Counted from the first letter of the stretch, positions 33,681 through 42,270 are shown. The stretch: DNA of 64,000 nucleotides from Actinoplanes sp. L3-i22 (GCF_019704555.1 NZ_AP024745.1:2786001-2850000); one strand, 5' to 3'. Translations and numbers: made by a program. The notes: generated by a model not told the origin, from the sequence alone.

Positions 33681-33710
33681 GGATCCGGCCCCCCGGAGGA
33701 GGCCGGACCC
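33681..33710 (-). terminator. hairpin after the HhH membrane protein gene
   Basis: TCCGGCC (33684-33690) pairs with GGCCGGA (33701-33707) around a 10-nt loop, and GG/CC extends the stem past one mismatch (33681-33710). It lies 7 bp beyond the stop of the 33717 gene, with no U-tract. Confidence 0.5.
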
Positions 33711-33716
33711 ACCCGA

Positions 33717-34616
33717 TCAGTTGGTGGTGCCGGCCAGTTCGCGGGCCTTCGCGGGCCAGGTGACCAGGCTCGCCGAGCCGCGCATGCCGGCCGCCGCGAT
33801 CGCCTTCTTGAGGTCGGTCGCGTCCGAGTCGGCCAGCCGCGAGTAGGTGGTGATGCCGGCCGCGGCGAGGGCCATGGCGACCTTCGGGCCGATGCCGGGG
33901 ATCTTGGTGAGGTCGTCCGGCTCGTGGACGTGCGCCGGCGGGAACTCCTCGACCGGGCCCGCGGCGGGCTCGATGATCGGGGACGCCTCCTCGGCCTCCT
34001 CGGGGATCGGCTCCTCGAAGAACTCCTGCACCGGGGCGGGCTCGGCGGCGACGGGCTCGGCCGCGGCGACCGGCTCGGGGGCGGCGACGGGCTCGGGGGC
34101 CGCGACGGGCTCCGGGGCAGCCACCGGCTCGGGAGCGGCGACGGGCTCGACGACCGCGACCGGCTCGACCGGCTCGTCAACCGCGACGGGCTCGGCGACC
34201 TCGGGCTCGGCGACCACGACCACGGGCTCGGGCTCGACGACCTCGGCCGAGGCGGCGGCCGGGACGACCCGCTCGGTGACGGTGTCGTCCGCGGAGGTCT
34301 CCTCGGCCGACTCCGGCGAGGCGACCGGGGCCGCGTCGATGACGGCGATGGACTCGGTGGACTCGGTGGACTCGACGACGGCGATCGGAGCGATCTCCTC
34401 AGCCGGCGAAGCAACCGAGTCGGACTCCTCCAGGGCCGACGAAGAGGCCGAAGAAGGGGCCGAGGTCGAAGAGGTGGAGGGGGCGGGAACGGTCTCGGTC
34501 GTCGCAGCCGGCGCAGCCACCGCGGGAGCCTCAGCCCCGTCGCGGCGACCACGAATGAACCATCCAGCTATCAGGCCGATCACGAGCCCGGCCACAAGGG
34601 AGAGAATTTCAGCCAT
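33717..34616 (-). CDS. membrane-anchored helix-hairpin-helix protein with Pro/Ala/Glu repeats
   Basis: 299 residues, RBS GGAGG. N-terminal membrane helix (about 3-20, EILSLVAGLVIGLIAGWFI) then a short basic stretch (RGRRDG). A long acidic Val/Ala/Pro/Glu-rich region (about 25-225) contains repeated PVAAPE units (18-bp DNA repeats). The C-terminal HhH/DUF4332-like domain (about 235-295) has LTKIPGIGPKVAMALAAAGI and ITTYSRLADSDATDLKKAI, the double HhH pattern. HhH modules bind DNA or proteins without sequence specificity. A cytoplasmic HhH tethered to the membrane by a flexible arm might link nucleoid and membrane (inference). Confidence 0.85.
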   Translation of the reverse strand: MAEILSLVAGLVIGLIAGWFIRGRRDGAEAPAVAAPAATTETVPAPSTSSTSAPSSASSSALEESDSVASPAEEIAPIAVVESTESTESIAVIDAAPVASPESAEETSADDTVTERVVPAAASAEVVEPEPVVVVAEPEVAEPVAVDEPVEPVAVVEPVAAPEPVAAPEPVAAPEPVAAPEPVAAAEPVAAEPAPVQEFFEEPIPEEAEEASPIIEPAAGPVEEFPPAHVHEPDDLTKIPGIGPKVAMALAAAGITTYSRLADSDATDLKKAIAAAGMRGSASLVTWPAKARELAGTTN

Positions 34617-34702
34617 ATCGGGCCTCCGGGCAGGAGATGAGGGTGCATGTGGTAGCGGGCAGCTTCGCACATCACCATCAGTAGCCACGAGCAGGGTGCT
34701 CA

Positions 34703-36058
34703 CTATGACGAATGGGTGGGATCGATTCGGGGTGCGGAACGGTGCACCGCGTACGTGATCGCCCACAGCACCACCCCGATCAGCAGCAGGATCCCGGCCA
34801 CCTGATAGTCGGCGGCGGCCCGTCCACTGAGTGGGCTCGCCAGGAACGCGCAGGCCACCGCTCCGAGCACCGGGATCACCGTCGGCGCACGGAAGTGCCG
34901 GTGCGGGACCGGGTCCCGGCGCAGCACCAGCACCGCCACGTTGACCACCGTGAACACGCAGAGGAGCAGCAGCGCCGTGGTCCCGCCGAGCGCCGTCAGG
35001 TCGGCGAACCAGATCAGCCCGAACGCGATCAGCGTGGTGAAGACGATCCCCACCCAGGGGGTACGCCGGGACGGGTGCACCCGGCCGAGGATCCGCGGCA
35101 GGACGCCCTCGTTCGCCATGCCGTACAGCAGCCGGCTGGCCATCATCATGTTGATCAGGGCGCTGTTGGCCACCGCGAACATGGTGATCCAGGCGAACAG
35201 CCAGAGCGGGAACCCGGGCGCCCCGGCCTGCACCACCTTGAGCAGCGGGGTCTCGCCCTGACCCAGGTCGGCGGGCGGGACCAGGGCGACCGCCGAGATC
35301 GCCACCAGGACGTAGATCACCCCGGTCACGCAGATGCCGGTCAGCATCACCTTGGGGAAGGTCCGCGAGGGGTCCCGGGTCTCCTCGGCCATGTTGACCG
35401 AGTCCTCGAAGCCGACCATCGCGAAGAAGGCGAGCGCGGTGCCCGCGGTCACCGACAGCACCACGCTGTCGCCGGGCGGCGTGTTGAAGTCGCCGAGCCG
35501 GCTCAGATCGCCCTTCCCGGCGCCGAGCGCCCACGCCGCGACGCCGATCACGATCAGCAGCCCGGTCAGTTCGACGCAGGTCAGGACCACGTTCGCCTTG
35601 ACGCTCTCGCCGACGCCGCGGAAGTTGACCAGCGCGATCAGCGTGACGAAGCCGAGCGCGACCACGGTCGGGAAGGAGTCCAGGTGCACGGCCGAGCCGA
35701 AGTTCCCGGCGAACGCCTTGGCCGCGCTGGAGGCCGAGGTCAGCCCGGAGCACATCACCGCGAACGCCACCATGAACGTGAAGAAGTGCAGGCCGAACGC
35801 CTGGTGTGTGTAGAGGGCGGCGCCGGCCGCCCGCGGATACTTCGTCACCAGTTCGAGGTAGCTGAACGCGGTCAGCAGGGCGACCACGAAGGCCACCAGG
35901 AACGGCAGCCAGACCGCGCCGCCCACCTCGTTGGCGACCTTCCCGGTCAGCGCGTAGACGCCGGTGCCGAGGATGTCGCCGATCACGAAAAGCAGCAGGA
36001 GTCCTGGCCCGATCACCCGATTGAGCGACGGTTCGGTGCTGGTCGCGGCAGTCATCAC
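34703..36058 (-). CDS. APC superfamily amino acid permease
   Basis: 451 residues, 12 predicted membrane helices. The first helix carries the APC substrate-binding break GDILGTGVYALTGKVANEVG; helix 6 has AFFAMVGFEDSVNMAEETRDPSRTFPKVM, the most conserved APC segment (the F-E-D form fits cationic or neutral amino acid transporters such as CAT/YfnA types). GTG at 36058 and ATG at 36055 are equivalent starts; neither has a strong RBS. No neighbouring catabolic genes indicate the substrate. A strong terminator separates it from the upstream beta-helix gene, so it is transcribed alone. Confidence 0.92.
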   Translation of the reverse strand: MMTAATSTEPSLNRVIGPGLLLLFVIGDILGTGVYALTGKVANEVGGAVWLPFLVAFVVALLTAFSYLELVTKYPRAAGAALYTHQAFGLHFFTFMVAFAVMCSGLTSASSAAKAFAGNFGSAVHLDSFPTVVALGFVTLIALVNFRGVGESVKANVVLTCVELTGLLIVIGVAAWALGAGKGDLSRLGDFNTPPGDSVVLSVTAGTALAFFAMVGFEDSVNMAEETRDPSRTFPKVMLTGICVTGVIYVLVAISAVALVPPADLGQGETPLLKVVQAGAPGFPLWLFAWITMFAVANSALINMMMASRLLYGMANEGVLPRILGRVHPSRRTPWVGIVFTTLIAFGLIWFADLTALGGTTALLLLCVFTVVNVAVLVLRRDPVPHRHFRAPTVIPVLGAVACAFLASPLSGRAAADYQVAGILLLIGVVLWAITYAVHRSAPRIDPTHSS

Positions 36059-36091
36059 CGGGGATTACCCGTACCGGAAACAGAAAGAAAC

Positions 36092-36127
36092 GCGGTGGTC
36101 ACCCTCCGGAAGGAGGGTGACCACCGC
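36092..36127 (-). terminator. strong intrinsic terminator after the beta-helix gene
   Basis: A perfect 16-bp inverted repeat, GCGGTGGTCACCCTCC / GGAGGGTGACCACCGC, has a 4-nt loop (GGAA). On the minus strand it is followed by a T-rich run (TTTCTTTCTG). It ends transcription from the 38006-36147 gene before the APC permease start. Confidence 0.88.
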
Positions 36128-36146
36128 ATGGTTCAAAAGATCATCA

Positions 36147-38006
36147 TTACGGTACGGCGGGGTACTGGTTGACGTACACCGGAACGCCCACCTTGGTGGT
36201 GTCCGCCGCGTCGCCCACGCCGTTGACGACGTGGTCGATCACGCCGGCGCTCAGGTTCACCGTCATGATGTGGTGCAGCTGCACGCCCGGTCGCTGCGGA
36301 GCCTCGAAGCCGTTCTCGGTGTGGATCGACGGGTTGTTCTGGTTGAAGACGTAGACGCCCGCCCCGTACAGCTGGTGGGTCTTGACCTTGTCCCCGACCT
36401 TGTAACCCGCGTAACCCTCGACCTTGCCGTTCATCCAGTCGGCCTGCGTCGGCGGGTCGTACGGCAGTTCGTTCTGGTAGAGCACCGTCGTGCCGCCGTT
36501 GCCGTTCCAGACGGTGTTGTACTTCTGGAAGTGCTCGACGAACAGGCCGGTCGCGGTGACGTCGTCACCGTTGATGATCGCGCCGTACGTGCCGATGTTG
36601 GTCTTCCACCGCTCGGTGTCGCCACCGGTGAAGCCCTCGACGCCGTGGTCGGCGCGCCACACCCAGGTGTGGTCGATCAGCACGTCGTCGCTGTTGACCT
36701 CGAGCGCGGTCGTGGCCTTGCCGACGTGCGGGCCGCCGACGCGGAAGTACACGTCCTGCAGCGTGGTCGGGTTGTTCGGCTGGGTCAGGAAGCTGTGCCC
36801 GCCCCGGCCGACGCGCAGCAGCGCGGACGACTTCTGCGAGCCGGCGTCGATCGAGATGCCGGCCACGATCACGCCGGGCACGTCCTCGATCTGCAGCGGG
36901 GTGGAGCCCTTGGTGGCGGTCAGCGTCGCGTGGCCGATGCCCAGCACCACGGTGTTCGGCCGCCAGATGTCGATGCTGCGGTCGATGTCGTAGACACCCG
37001 GCGTGAACAGGATGTTCTTGCCGAGCGCGGCGGCCAGGGAGATCTTCGCGGCGGAGTCACCGGGCTTCGCGACGAAGAAGTCGCTCAGCGGGATGTTCCG
37101 TCCCGGGGAGTCCCAGGTGACGCCGGCGGTGTCGCGCTGCGCGGCGGCGACGTGGACCTGGTAGCTGCCCTTGGCGTCGACGAACAGGTACGGCTTCTCC
37201 CGGCTGACCGGGGTCTTCGCCAGCGTGGTGTAGGGCGGGTTCGGGAACGCCGAGTCGTCCGGGGCGCCGATGACGCCCGAGAAGACCTGGTTCCAGACGC
37301 CGTTCGACCAGCTCGTGACCTCGCTGTTGCGGGTCAGCCACTGCTGCTGCGACCCGTTCACGATGGTCTGCGCCTTGGAGTCGGCGATGAAGCCGCCGGA
37401 GGCGTACTGCGGGCCGGCCGTGCAGTAGTCCATCAGCGACAGGGTGCCGTTGTTGAACTGGGTGCGGCGCAGCGAGACGGCCTGCGAGACGGCCCAGAAG
37501 TTGGCCGTCTGCCGGCAGCCGTCCTGGCCCGCCCCGTTGATGTTGACGGTCAGGTTGCCCACGGTCCGCCAGAAGTTGACCAGGGCCAGGCAGTTGCTGG
37601 TCCCGTCGTTCTCCAGGCAGCGGTTGTAGGTCTCGACCTTGCCGTTGATCACCACGTCGCCCGGGTTGGCACCCAGGCCGGCGATCTCGGTGTAGTAGCC
37701 GACCTTGATCTGCAGCGGCTGCGCGTCGGTGCCGTAGGTGCCCGGCTTGAACAGGAACGCGTAGCGGTCGGTGCCCATCTCGTTGCCGACCTGCTTGGCG
37801 TTCACCGCGTCCAGGGTGGCCTGGATCTGGCTGACCGGCATGCTCGGGTCGAAGACGGTGACGTTCGCGCCCAGGCTGGGCGCGGAGGTGGAGGTGTGAG
37901 CGGCGGCCGGCGCCGCTTGCGCCGTCACCGCCGTGAGAGCCAGGCCGAACGCGAACGCGCCGGCGGTGGTCCGGCGAAGCGCGGTGCGCCGGCGGGTGGA
38001 AGTCAT
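36147..38006 (-). CDS. secreted right-handed beta-helix (pectate-lyase-like) protein
   Basis: 619 residues. The N-terminus has twin-arginine-like basic runs (TSTRRRTALRRTTAG) and a signal peptide ending near AQAAPAAA (about 30-35). The mature part has strand-turn repeats typical of pectate-lyase/GH55-type parallel beta-helices: FKPGTYGTDAQPLQIKVGYY, PGVYDIDRSIDIWRPNTVVLG, IDHTWVWRADHG. An entry domain (DPSMPVSQIQATLDAVNAKQ) is also present. Close relatives in actinomycetes carry C-terminal coagulation-factor 5/8 domains; none is seen here. Probably an extracellular polysaccharide lyase or hydrolase; substrate unknown. A LacI-type palindrome lies 161 bp upstream. Confidence 0.82.
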   Translation of the reverse strand: MTSTRRRTALRRTTAGAFAFGLALTAVTAQAAPAAAHTSTSAPSLGANVTVFDPSMPVSQIQATLDAVNAKQVGNEMGTDRYAFLFKPGTYGTDAQPLQIKVGYYTEIAGLGANPGDVVINGKVETYNRCLENDGTSNCLALVNFWRTVGNLTVNINGAGQDGCRQTANFWAVSQAVSLRRTQFNNGTLSLMDYCTAGPQYASGGFIADSKAQTIVNGSQQQWLTRNSEVTSWSNGVWNQVFSGVIGAPDDSAFPNPPYTTLAKTPVSREKPYLFVDAKGSYQVHVAAAQRDTAGVTWDSPGRNIPLSDFFVAKPGDSAAKISLAAALGKNILFTPGVYDIDRSIDIWRPNTVVLGIGHATLTATKGSTPLQIEDVPGVIVAGISIDAGSQKSSALLRVGRGGHSFLTQPNNPTTLQDVYFRVGGPHVGKATTALEVNSDDVLIDHTWVWRADHGVEGFTGGDTERWKTNIGTYGAIINGDDVTATGLFVEHFQKYNTVWNGNGGTTVLYQNELPYDPPTQADWMNGKVEGYAGYKVGDKVKTHQLYGAGVYVFNQNNPSIHTENGFEAPQRPGVQLHHIMTVNLSAGVIDHVVNGVGDAADTTKVGVPVYVNQYPAVP

Positions 38007-38166
38007 GCGAAGGAGCCCCTTCCGAAACAAGATCGCAATGATCCAGGTCACGGAAGCAATCGGTCCGCCTCCATGTCAAGTGGCGTCCCAGCGCATACAC
38101 CCGTCAATGCGGGCAAGCCGCCCAGGTTCCGGAACCATGTTGCCCGTTCGGGCCGGAACCGGTACC

Positions 38167-38178
38167 GAGAGCGCTCTC
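38167..38178. promoter_or_regulatory. CebR/LacI-type palindrome upstream of the beta-helix gene
   Basis: GAGAGCGCTCTC is a perfect 12-bp palindrome of the kind bound by CebR-like LacI regulators that control glycan-degrading enzymes. The same 12-mer recurs at 51843. It sits between the sortase stop and the beta-helix protein start. Confidence 0.5.
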
Positions 38179-38189
38179 TTTCACCGGCC

Positions 38190-38849
38190 CTATGGCGTTG
38201 CCGTCGCGAAGACCACGATGTTGCTCCGATAGCTGCCCCGGTCGCGGTCGAACGAGCCGCCACAGGTGATCAGGCGCAGCGACGGGGTGGGCGTCGAGCC
38301 GTAGACCTCCTCGCTGGGAAAGGCCTTCTTCAGGTAGCTCGCGACTTTGACGACGGTGAAACGCACGACGGTACGGTCGGAACGCCGTACCGCGATGGTG
38401 TCGCCCACCTTGAGTTCGCGCAGGCGGAAGAAGACCGCCGGGCCGTCCCGCGCGGTGTCCACGTGCCCGACCACGATCGCCGGGCCGGGGTCACCCGGCG
38501 CCGGCGAGCCCCGGTACCAGCCGGCCGGCGCGTCCGAGCGCAGCGGCGGAGTGTCCAGGGTGCCGTCGTCCCGCAGGCCGATCGCGGTGATCGGGGTGTG
38601 CACGCCGATCGCCGCGATGTCCAGCCGGGTCGGTGGGCCGCGCTTCGCCGCCGGCTTCCGGGTCGCCGTGGTGGCGCTCGGCGCGGGGACGTTGTCCCAG
38701 GTCAGTGCCGCGGCCTCGGGCGGCGGGAGGGCGTCGTCGGTGAACAGGCCGAGCACGGTGACGGTGGCGCCGAGAACCGCGAGGACCAGGGAGAACGCCG
38801 CGGCGCGCGGATTGCGGATCCGGAGCGGGGAGCGCGGCGGCAGCGACAT
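38190..38849 (-). CDS. class E/F sortase
   Basis: 219 residues. One N-terminal membrane helix (about 17-37, AAFSLVLAVLGATVTVLGLF), a Pro/Ala linker, and the sortase beta-barrel (about 72-219). The catalytic triad is complete: His in AIVVGHVDT, Cys in LRLITCGGSF, Arg in RGSYRSNIVV. Actinobacterial class F sortases of this size often lack known substrates. The partner gene 15 bp upstream in the same operon is the best substrate candidate. It cleaves a C-terminal sorting signal and attaches the protein to peptidoglycan or a pilin, outside the membrane. Confidence 0.92.
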   Translation of the reverse strand: MSLPPRSPLRIRNPRAAAFSLVLAVLGATVTVLGLFTDDALPPPEAAALTWDNVPAPSATTATRKPAAKRGPPTRLDIAAIGVHTPITAIGLRDDGTLDTPPLRSDAPAGWYRGSPAPGDPGPAIVVGHVDTARDGPAVFFRLRELKVGDTIAVRRSDRTVVRFTVVKVASYLKKAFPSEEVYGSTPTPSLRLITCGGSFDRDRGSYRSNIVVFATATP

Positions 38850-38864
38850 GTGGTGGCTACGCCG

Positions 38865-39362
38865 TCAGTCGCGCGCCGCGCGGCCGATCGCGAACCGCGC
38901 CGTGACCAACGCGGCCACCAGCAGGAACACCCCGGCGACCAGCAGCGACGACCGGCGCCCGGTCAGCCCGGCGCCGCCGCCCGCGTCCACGCCGCCGGCC
39001 GGTGTCGCCTTGGTGGTGGCCGGCTTCGTGCTGGGCTTCGGGCTGGGCTTCTTGCTCGGCGTGGCCGACTTGGTGGCCAGCGGGGTGGTGGTCGCCGGCG
39101 CCACGTTCTTGTCGCCGTCTCCGGTCGCCGAGGCGGCGGGCGACGCGGGCCCGGTCGTCTTCGGCGACAGGGTGCCCGGCCCGGAGACCGGTGGCAGCGT
39201 CTCGGCGGACCCGCTCGCGCCGGGCGCGGCCGTGGTCCGGTCGTCGGCGGAGGTGTTCTGACAGAACGACAGGGTGAGGGCGAGCAGGATCAGCAGCAGG
39301 GCTGCCGCGGCGAGCGCGATCAGCCAGCTCCGGCGTCGATCTGCCGCCGCGTGTTCGGCCAT
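38865..39362 (-). CDS. Ser/Thr/Pro/Lys-rich membrane protein, sortase partner
   Basis: 165 residues with GGGGAGG as RBS. An N-terminal membrane helix (about 12-33, WLIALAAAALLLILLALTLSF) is followed by a disordered Ser/Thr/Pro/Lys-rich extracellular region (about 35-125, TPSKKPSPKPSTKPATTK). A C-terminal hydrophobic helix (about 140-155) ends in a basic tail (RFAIGRAARD). That C-terminal layout resembles a cell-wall sorting signal, with AGLTG-RR where LPXTG/LAXTG would be expected, so the motif is non-canonical. With the sortase only 15 bp downstream, it may be its substrate or anchor. Confidence 0.75.
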   Translation of the reverse strand: MAEHAAADRRRSWLIALAAAALLLILLALTLSFCQNTSADDRTTAAPGASGSAETLPPVSGPGTLSPKTTGPASPAASATGDGDKNVAPATTTPLATKSATPSKKPSPKPSTKPATTKATPAGGVDAGGGAGLTGRRSSLLVAGVFLLVAALVTARFAIGRAARD

Positions 39363-39536
39363 CGTGGACCTCCCCGGGGACGCCGGCCGGGCAGTGGGAC
39401 CACGTCAGCGGGAGCCTGGCACGGCCCGCGCCGTATCCATCCATGATCGTTCACTGCCTTTGGTATCCATCAGGTACCCAATCCGGACGGATTTCAAGTC
39501 CGTTCGGCGGCCCTCGGCCCCTGTCCGGTCGCCGAC

Positions 39537-39630
39537 ACCGGATCCGGGCTGCTCGGCGACGGTGCGAGGGACCGGTGCCGCAGACCGGATCCGTGCTGCT
39601 CGGGCGGGGTCGGCGACGGGCCGGTGCCGG
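39537..39630. repeat. 47-bp imperfect direct repeat, two copies
   Basis: 39537-39583 and 39584-39630 both start ACCGGATCCG-x-GCTGCTCGG and continue with similar GC-rich sequence (GGCGACGG, CCGGTGCC). They lie just past the stop of the minus-strand DUF2510 gene, in a 281-bp region that also carries the promoter side of the 39362 gene. Confidence 0.55.
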
Positions 39631-39643
39631 CGACGGGCCGGGG

Positions 39644-40210
39644 TCAGCGCAGGAGCAGGGCGTAGACGACCAGGGCGGCCAGGATCACCACGGCCAGGGT
39701 GGACAGCAGGAGCGGGTGGGTCAGCAGGCCGGCCGCGTGCCGGGCGGTCGGGCGCCGGTCCGGGTCCGCCGGGCTGCTCCCGAACGCGGACAGGGCGTCG
39801 GCGGGGGAGAGCGCCGGGTGGTCGTTGGTGAGGAACATCGAGGCCGGCGACGTGCCGCCGTCGACCGGTGGGATCGCGTAGTCGATCTGCTCGGCGGCCG
39901 GGGCCGGGAGGCCGCCGCCCGAGGCGGTCGCGGTCCGCGTCGCGGGGAAGGCCGCGCCAGCGGCGCCGGTCGACTGGACGGCGAAGATCTCCGCGGCGTC
40001 CGGGTCGGTGGGCACCACGGTGTGCGCGCCCGGCACCAGCGGGCCGGACGGCGCCGCCTGCGGGAAGTAGCCGCCGAGACCCGCGGTCGGGGGAAGGACG
40101 GCGGGGCCGGGCTGGAGGTGCTCGGTCCACTGCCGCCCGTCCCACCAGCGGGTCGCGGGCAGGCCACTCGGGTCGGCGTACCAGCCGGCAGGCTGCGCGG
40201 GGCTCGTCAT
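39644..40210 (-). CDS. DUF2510 domain protein with C-terminal membrane anchor
   Basis: 188 residues. The N-terminal DUF2510 module (QPAGWYADPSGLPATRWWDGRQWTEHL spread over 6-32) is the usual WYxDPxGxxxxRWWDGxxWT signature. A variable Pro/Ala/Thr region (35-155) follows, then one C-terminal membrane helix (about 165-187, PLLLSTLAVVILAALVVYALLL). This tail-anchored layout puts DUF2510 in the cytoplasm. These are actinobacteria-specific small modules of unknown function, often at the membrane. No operon partner; copy B of the dispersed element lies upstream. Confidence 0.85.
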   Translation of the reverse strand: MTSPAQPAGWYADPSGLPATRWWDGRQWTEHLQPGPAVLPPTAGLGGYFPQAAPSGPLVPGAHTVVPTDPDAAEIFAVQSTGAAGAAFPATRTATASGGGLPAPAAEQIDYAIPPVDGGTSPASMFLTNDHPALSPADALSAFGSSPADPDRRPTARHAAGLLTHPLLLSTLAVVILAALVVYALLLR

Positions 40211-40332
40211 CGGTGCGGTCTCCGTTTCCGTTCCGGTCCAGGGACGGCCGCATCATCGGGCCCCGCGCGCCCACCTTTAGAGAAGTCCGCGGTGACGAGC
40301 ACGACGCCCTGGGGTTTTTCGGTAAACCGCAA

Positions 40333-40455
40333 CCACCCTCGGACGTCGCCCTTGCGGGGTCTCGCGTTCTTGGCGCCCTGGCGCCCTGCGAGACCCCGGA
40401 AGGGTCCCCGCGGGAGCGACGATCTGCACCCCAGCGGACATAGGCAATAAAAAGC
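40333..40455 (+). repeat. dispersed structured intergenic element, copy B
   Basis: Shares with copies A and C the CCACCCTCGGACGTCGCCCTT opening, the outer stem CCCTT/AAGGG, a ten-pair stem GGGGTCTCGC/GCGAGACCCC (two pairs longer than in A), the inner GGCGC/GCGCC helix, and GGAAGGGTCCCCGCGGGAGC. Its 3' tail diverges (CTGCACCCCAGCGGACATAGG) but keeps TAGG-x-AA. It lies between the stop of the ABC permease and the start of the DUF2510 gene, both on the minus strand. Confidence 0.85.
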
Positions 40456-40457
40456 CT

Positions 40458-41233
40458 TTAAACAGATTTTTGGTACGCGCGGAACGTGCGCGTCGAGAGC
40501 ACCACCATCACTCCCGCCAGGAGCAGCAGCCATCCGCCGCGACTGGCGACCACGCCCCAGTCCGGGGTGTCCCGCATGGCCGCGCGGGCGGCGTCGAGGG
40601 TCCAGTTCACCGGGTTGAAGTCGGCGATCCGGCGCATCCAGGACGGCATCAGCGTCGACGCCATGAACGCGGACGACAGGAACGTCAGCGGGAGCAGCAG
40701 CAACGTGTTGATCCCGATGATCGTCTCGCGCTGCCGGACCAGCATGCCGACGGTGTTCGACAGCGCGCTGAAGATCGTGCCGAGCAGCAGCGCGGAGACC
40801 ATCAGCACGAGCAGGCCGAGCGCGCCGCCCGGGTACGCCGCCCCGGCGGCCAGCCCGAGCAGGATGATCGCCGCCACCTGCACGGCGGTCGACAGCGCCT
40901 GTTCGAGCACCATCGCGTTCATGATCGCCCCGCGCGCGACCGGCGTGGTGAGCAGCCGGTTCATCGTGCCGCGCTCGATCTCATCGAGGACGCCCATGCC
41001 GGACCACATGTTCGACGACACCGCGGTCATCGCGACGACGCCCGGGACGATGTAGTCCAGGTAGTCGCCGCCGCCGAAGCCGGGGATCTCGACGACCTTG
41101 CGGAACAGGTGCCGAACAGGAACAGCCAGATGGCCGGCTGGATCAGCATGATGACGATGAACGCGGGCTGCTTGACCAGCACTTTCAGCCGCCGGGCGGT
41201 CATCCACCAGGTGTGTGCGACAAGGGTTGTCAT
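40458..41233 (-). pseudogene. ABC-2 permease (DrrB-like), frameshifted
   Basis: The N-terminus (MTTLVAHTWWMTARRLKVLV, QPAIWLFLFG; start 41233) and the rest (LFRKVVEIPGFGGGDYLDYI onward to the stop at 40458) are in different frames. They would join as FG-x-HLFRKVV if one base were restored near 41108-41112. The span of 776 nt is one short of 259 codons, exactly a one-base deletion. Otherwise it is an intact ABC-2 membrane domain: six helices, the conserved EIERGTMNRLLTTPVARGAI loop, and FMASTLMPSWMRRIADFNPVNW. The ATP-binding partner overlaps its start (ATGA). Either a recent mutation or a sequence error. Confidence 0.85.
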
Positions 41234-42165
41234 GCCGCGTACCTCCGTCCGGCGTGCCGCAGGTAGACGTCGTCCAGCGACGGGCGCGCCACGGTCACCG
41301 TGGCCACGCCGATGCCCGCGGACTCCAGGGCGGCGAGGGTTGCGGGGACGGCGGCCGCGCCGTCGTCGGCCCGCACGCTCAGCGTCCGCCCGTCCAGGGC
41401 GACCTCCCGCAAGCCGGCGACGTGCGAGATCGCCTGCCGCGCCTGCGGCTCGTCCGGGGGAAGGCGCAGTTCCAGGTGTACGGCGTCACCCCGCAACTCC
41501 CCCTTGAGCTGCGCCGGCGTGCCCTCGGCGACGATCCGCCCGCCGTCCACGATGGCCAGCCGATCGGCCAGCCGGTCCGCCTCGTCCAGGTAGTGGGTGG
41601 TGAGCAGGATCGCCATCGACTCGTCGGCGGCGAGCCGGCCGATCTCGGTCCACATCTCGGCGCGGCCCTCCGGGTCGAGCCCGGTGGTCGGCTCGTCGAG
41701 GAACAGCACGTCCGGCTTGTGGACCAGGGCGAGGGCCACGTCGAGACGCCGCTGCATGCCCCCGGACCAGCCGCGGACCACGCGATCCGCGGCGGCGCCG
41801 AGGTCGAAGCGCTCGATGAGGTCGTCGACGCGCTTTCCCCGTACGCCGAAGATCCGCCCTTGAAGTGTGAGGTTGTCGCGTCCGGTCGCCATCGGGTCCA
41901 GGGCGGACCGCTGCGGGACGACGCCGATCACCCGGCGCACCCGGTCCGGGTGACGCAGCACGTCGTGGCCGGCCACGGTGGCGCTGCCGGAGTCCGGCCG
42001 GGCGAGCGTGGTCAGGATCTTGACGGTGCTGGACTTGCCGGCGCCGTTCGGCCCGAGCAGGCCGAACACCTCGCCGGCGCGGACCGTGAGGGTGAGGCCG
42101 TCGAGGGCCCGTACCCCGCCGGGATAGGTCTTTCGTAGATCTTGTGCCGTTACGGCGTCACTCAT
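41230..42165 (-). CDS. ABC transporter ATP-binding protein, DrrA type
   Basis: 311 residues, RBS GAAGGATC before ATG 42165. Walker A GLLGPNGAGKSS, Q-loop VVPQRSALD, signature RGWSGGMQRRL, Walker B VLFLDEPTTGLD, H-loop LLTTHYLDEAD. The C-terminal extension (about 225-311, DUF4162-like: LKGELRGDAVHLELRLP, ending RPSLDDVYLRHAGRRY) is typical of DrrA daunorubicin-resistance-type exporters that eject drugs or antibiotics. It would work with the downstream permease, which is frameshifted. The adjacent PadR gene probably regulates both. Confidence 0.94.
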   Translation of the reverse strand: MSDAVTAQDLRKTYPGGVRALDGLTLTVRAGEVFGLLGPNGAGKSSTVKILTTLARPDSGSATVAGHDVLRHPDRVRRVIGVVPQRSALDPMATGRDNLTLQGRIFGVRGKRVDDLIERFDLGAAADRVVRGWSGGMQRRLDVALALVHKPDVLFLDEPTTGLDPEGRAEMWTEIGRLAADESMAILLTTHYLDEADRLADRLAIVDGGRIVAEGTPAQLKGELRGDAVHLELRLPPDEPQARQAISHVAGLREVALDGRTLSVRADDGAAAVPATLAALESAGIGVATVTVARPSLDDVYLRHAGRRYAA

Positions 42166-42270
42166 GGTGATCCTTCGCGAGATCGCCACGGGCCGTGTCC
42201 CGGTTATCCTGGTTGCTGCTATACGCCTCGGATGAGCCGGGCCGTTCCCGCGGCCGGTTGATGGGGCATG

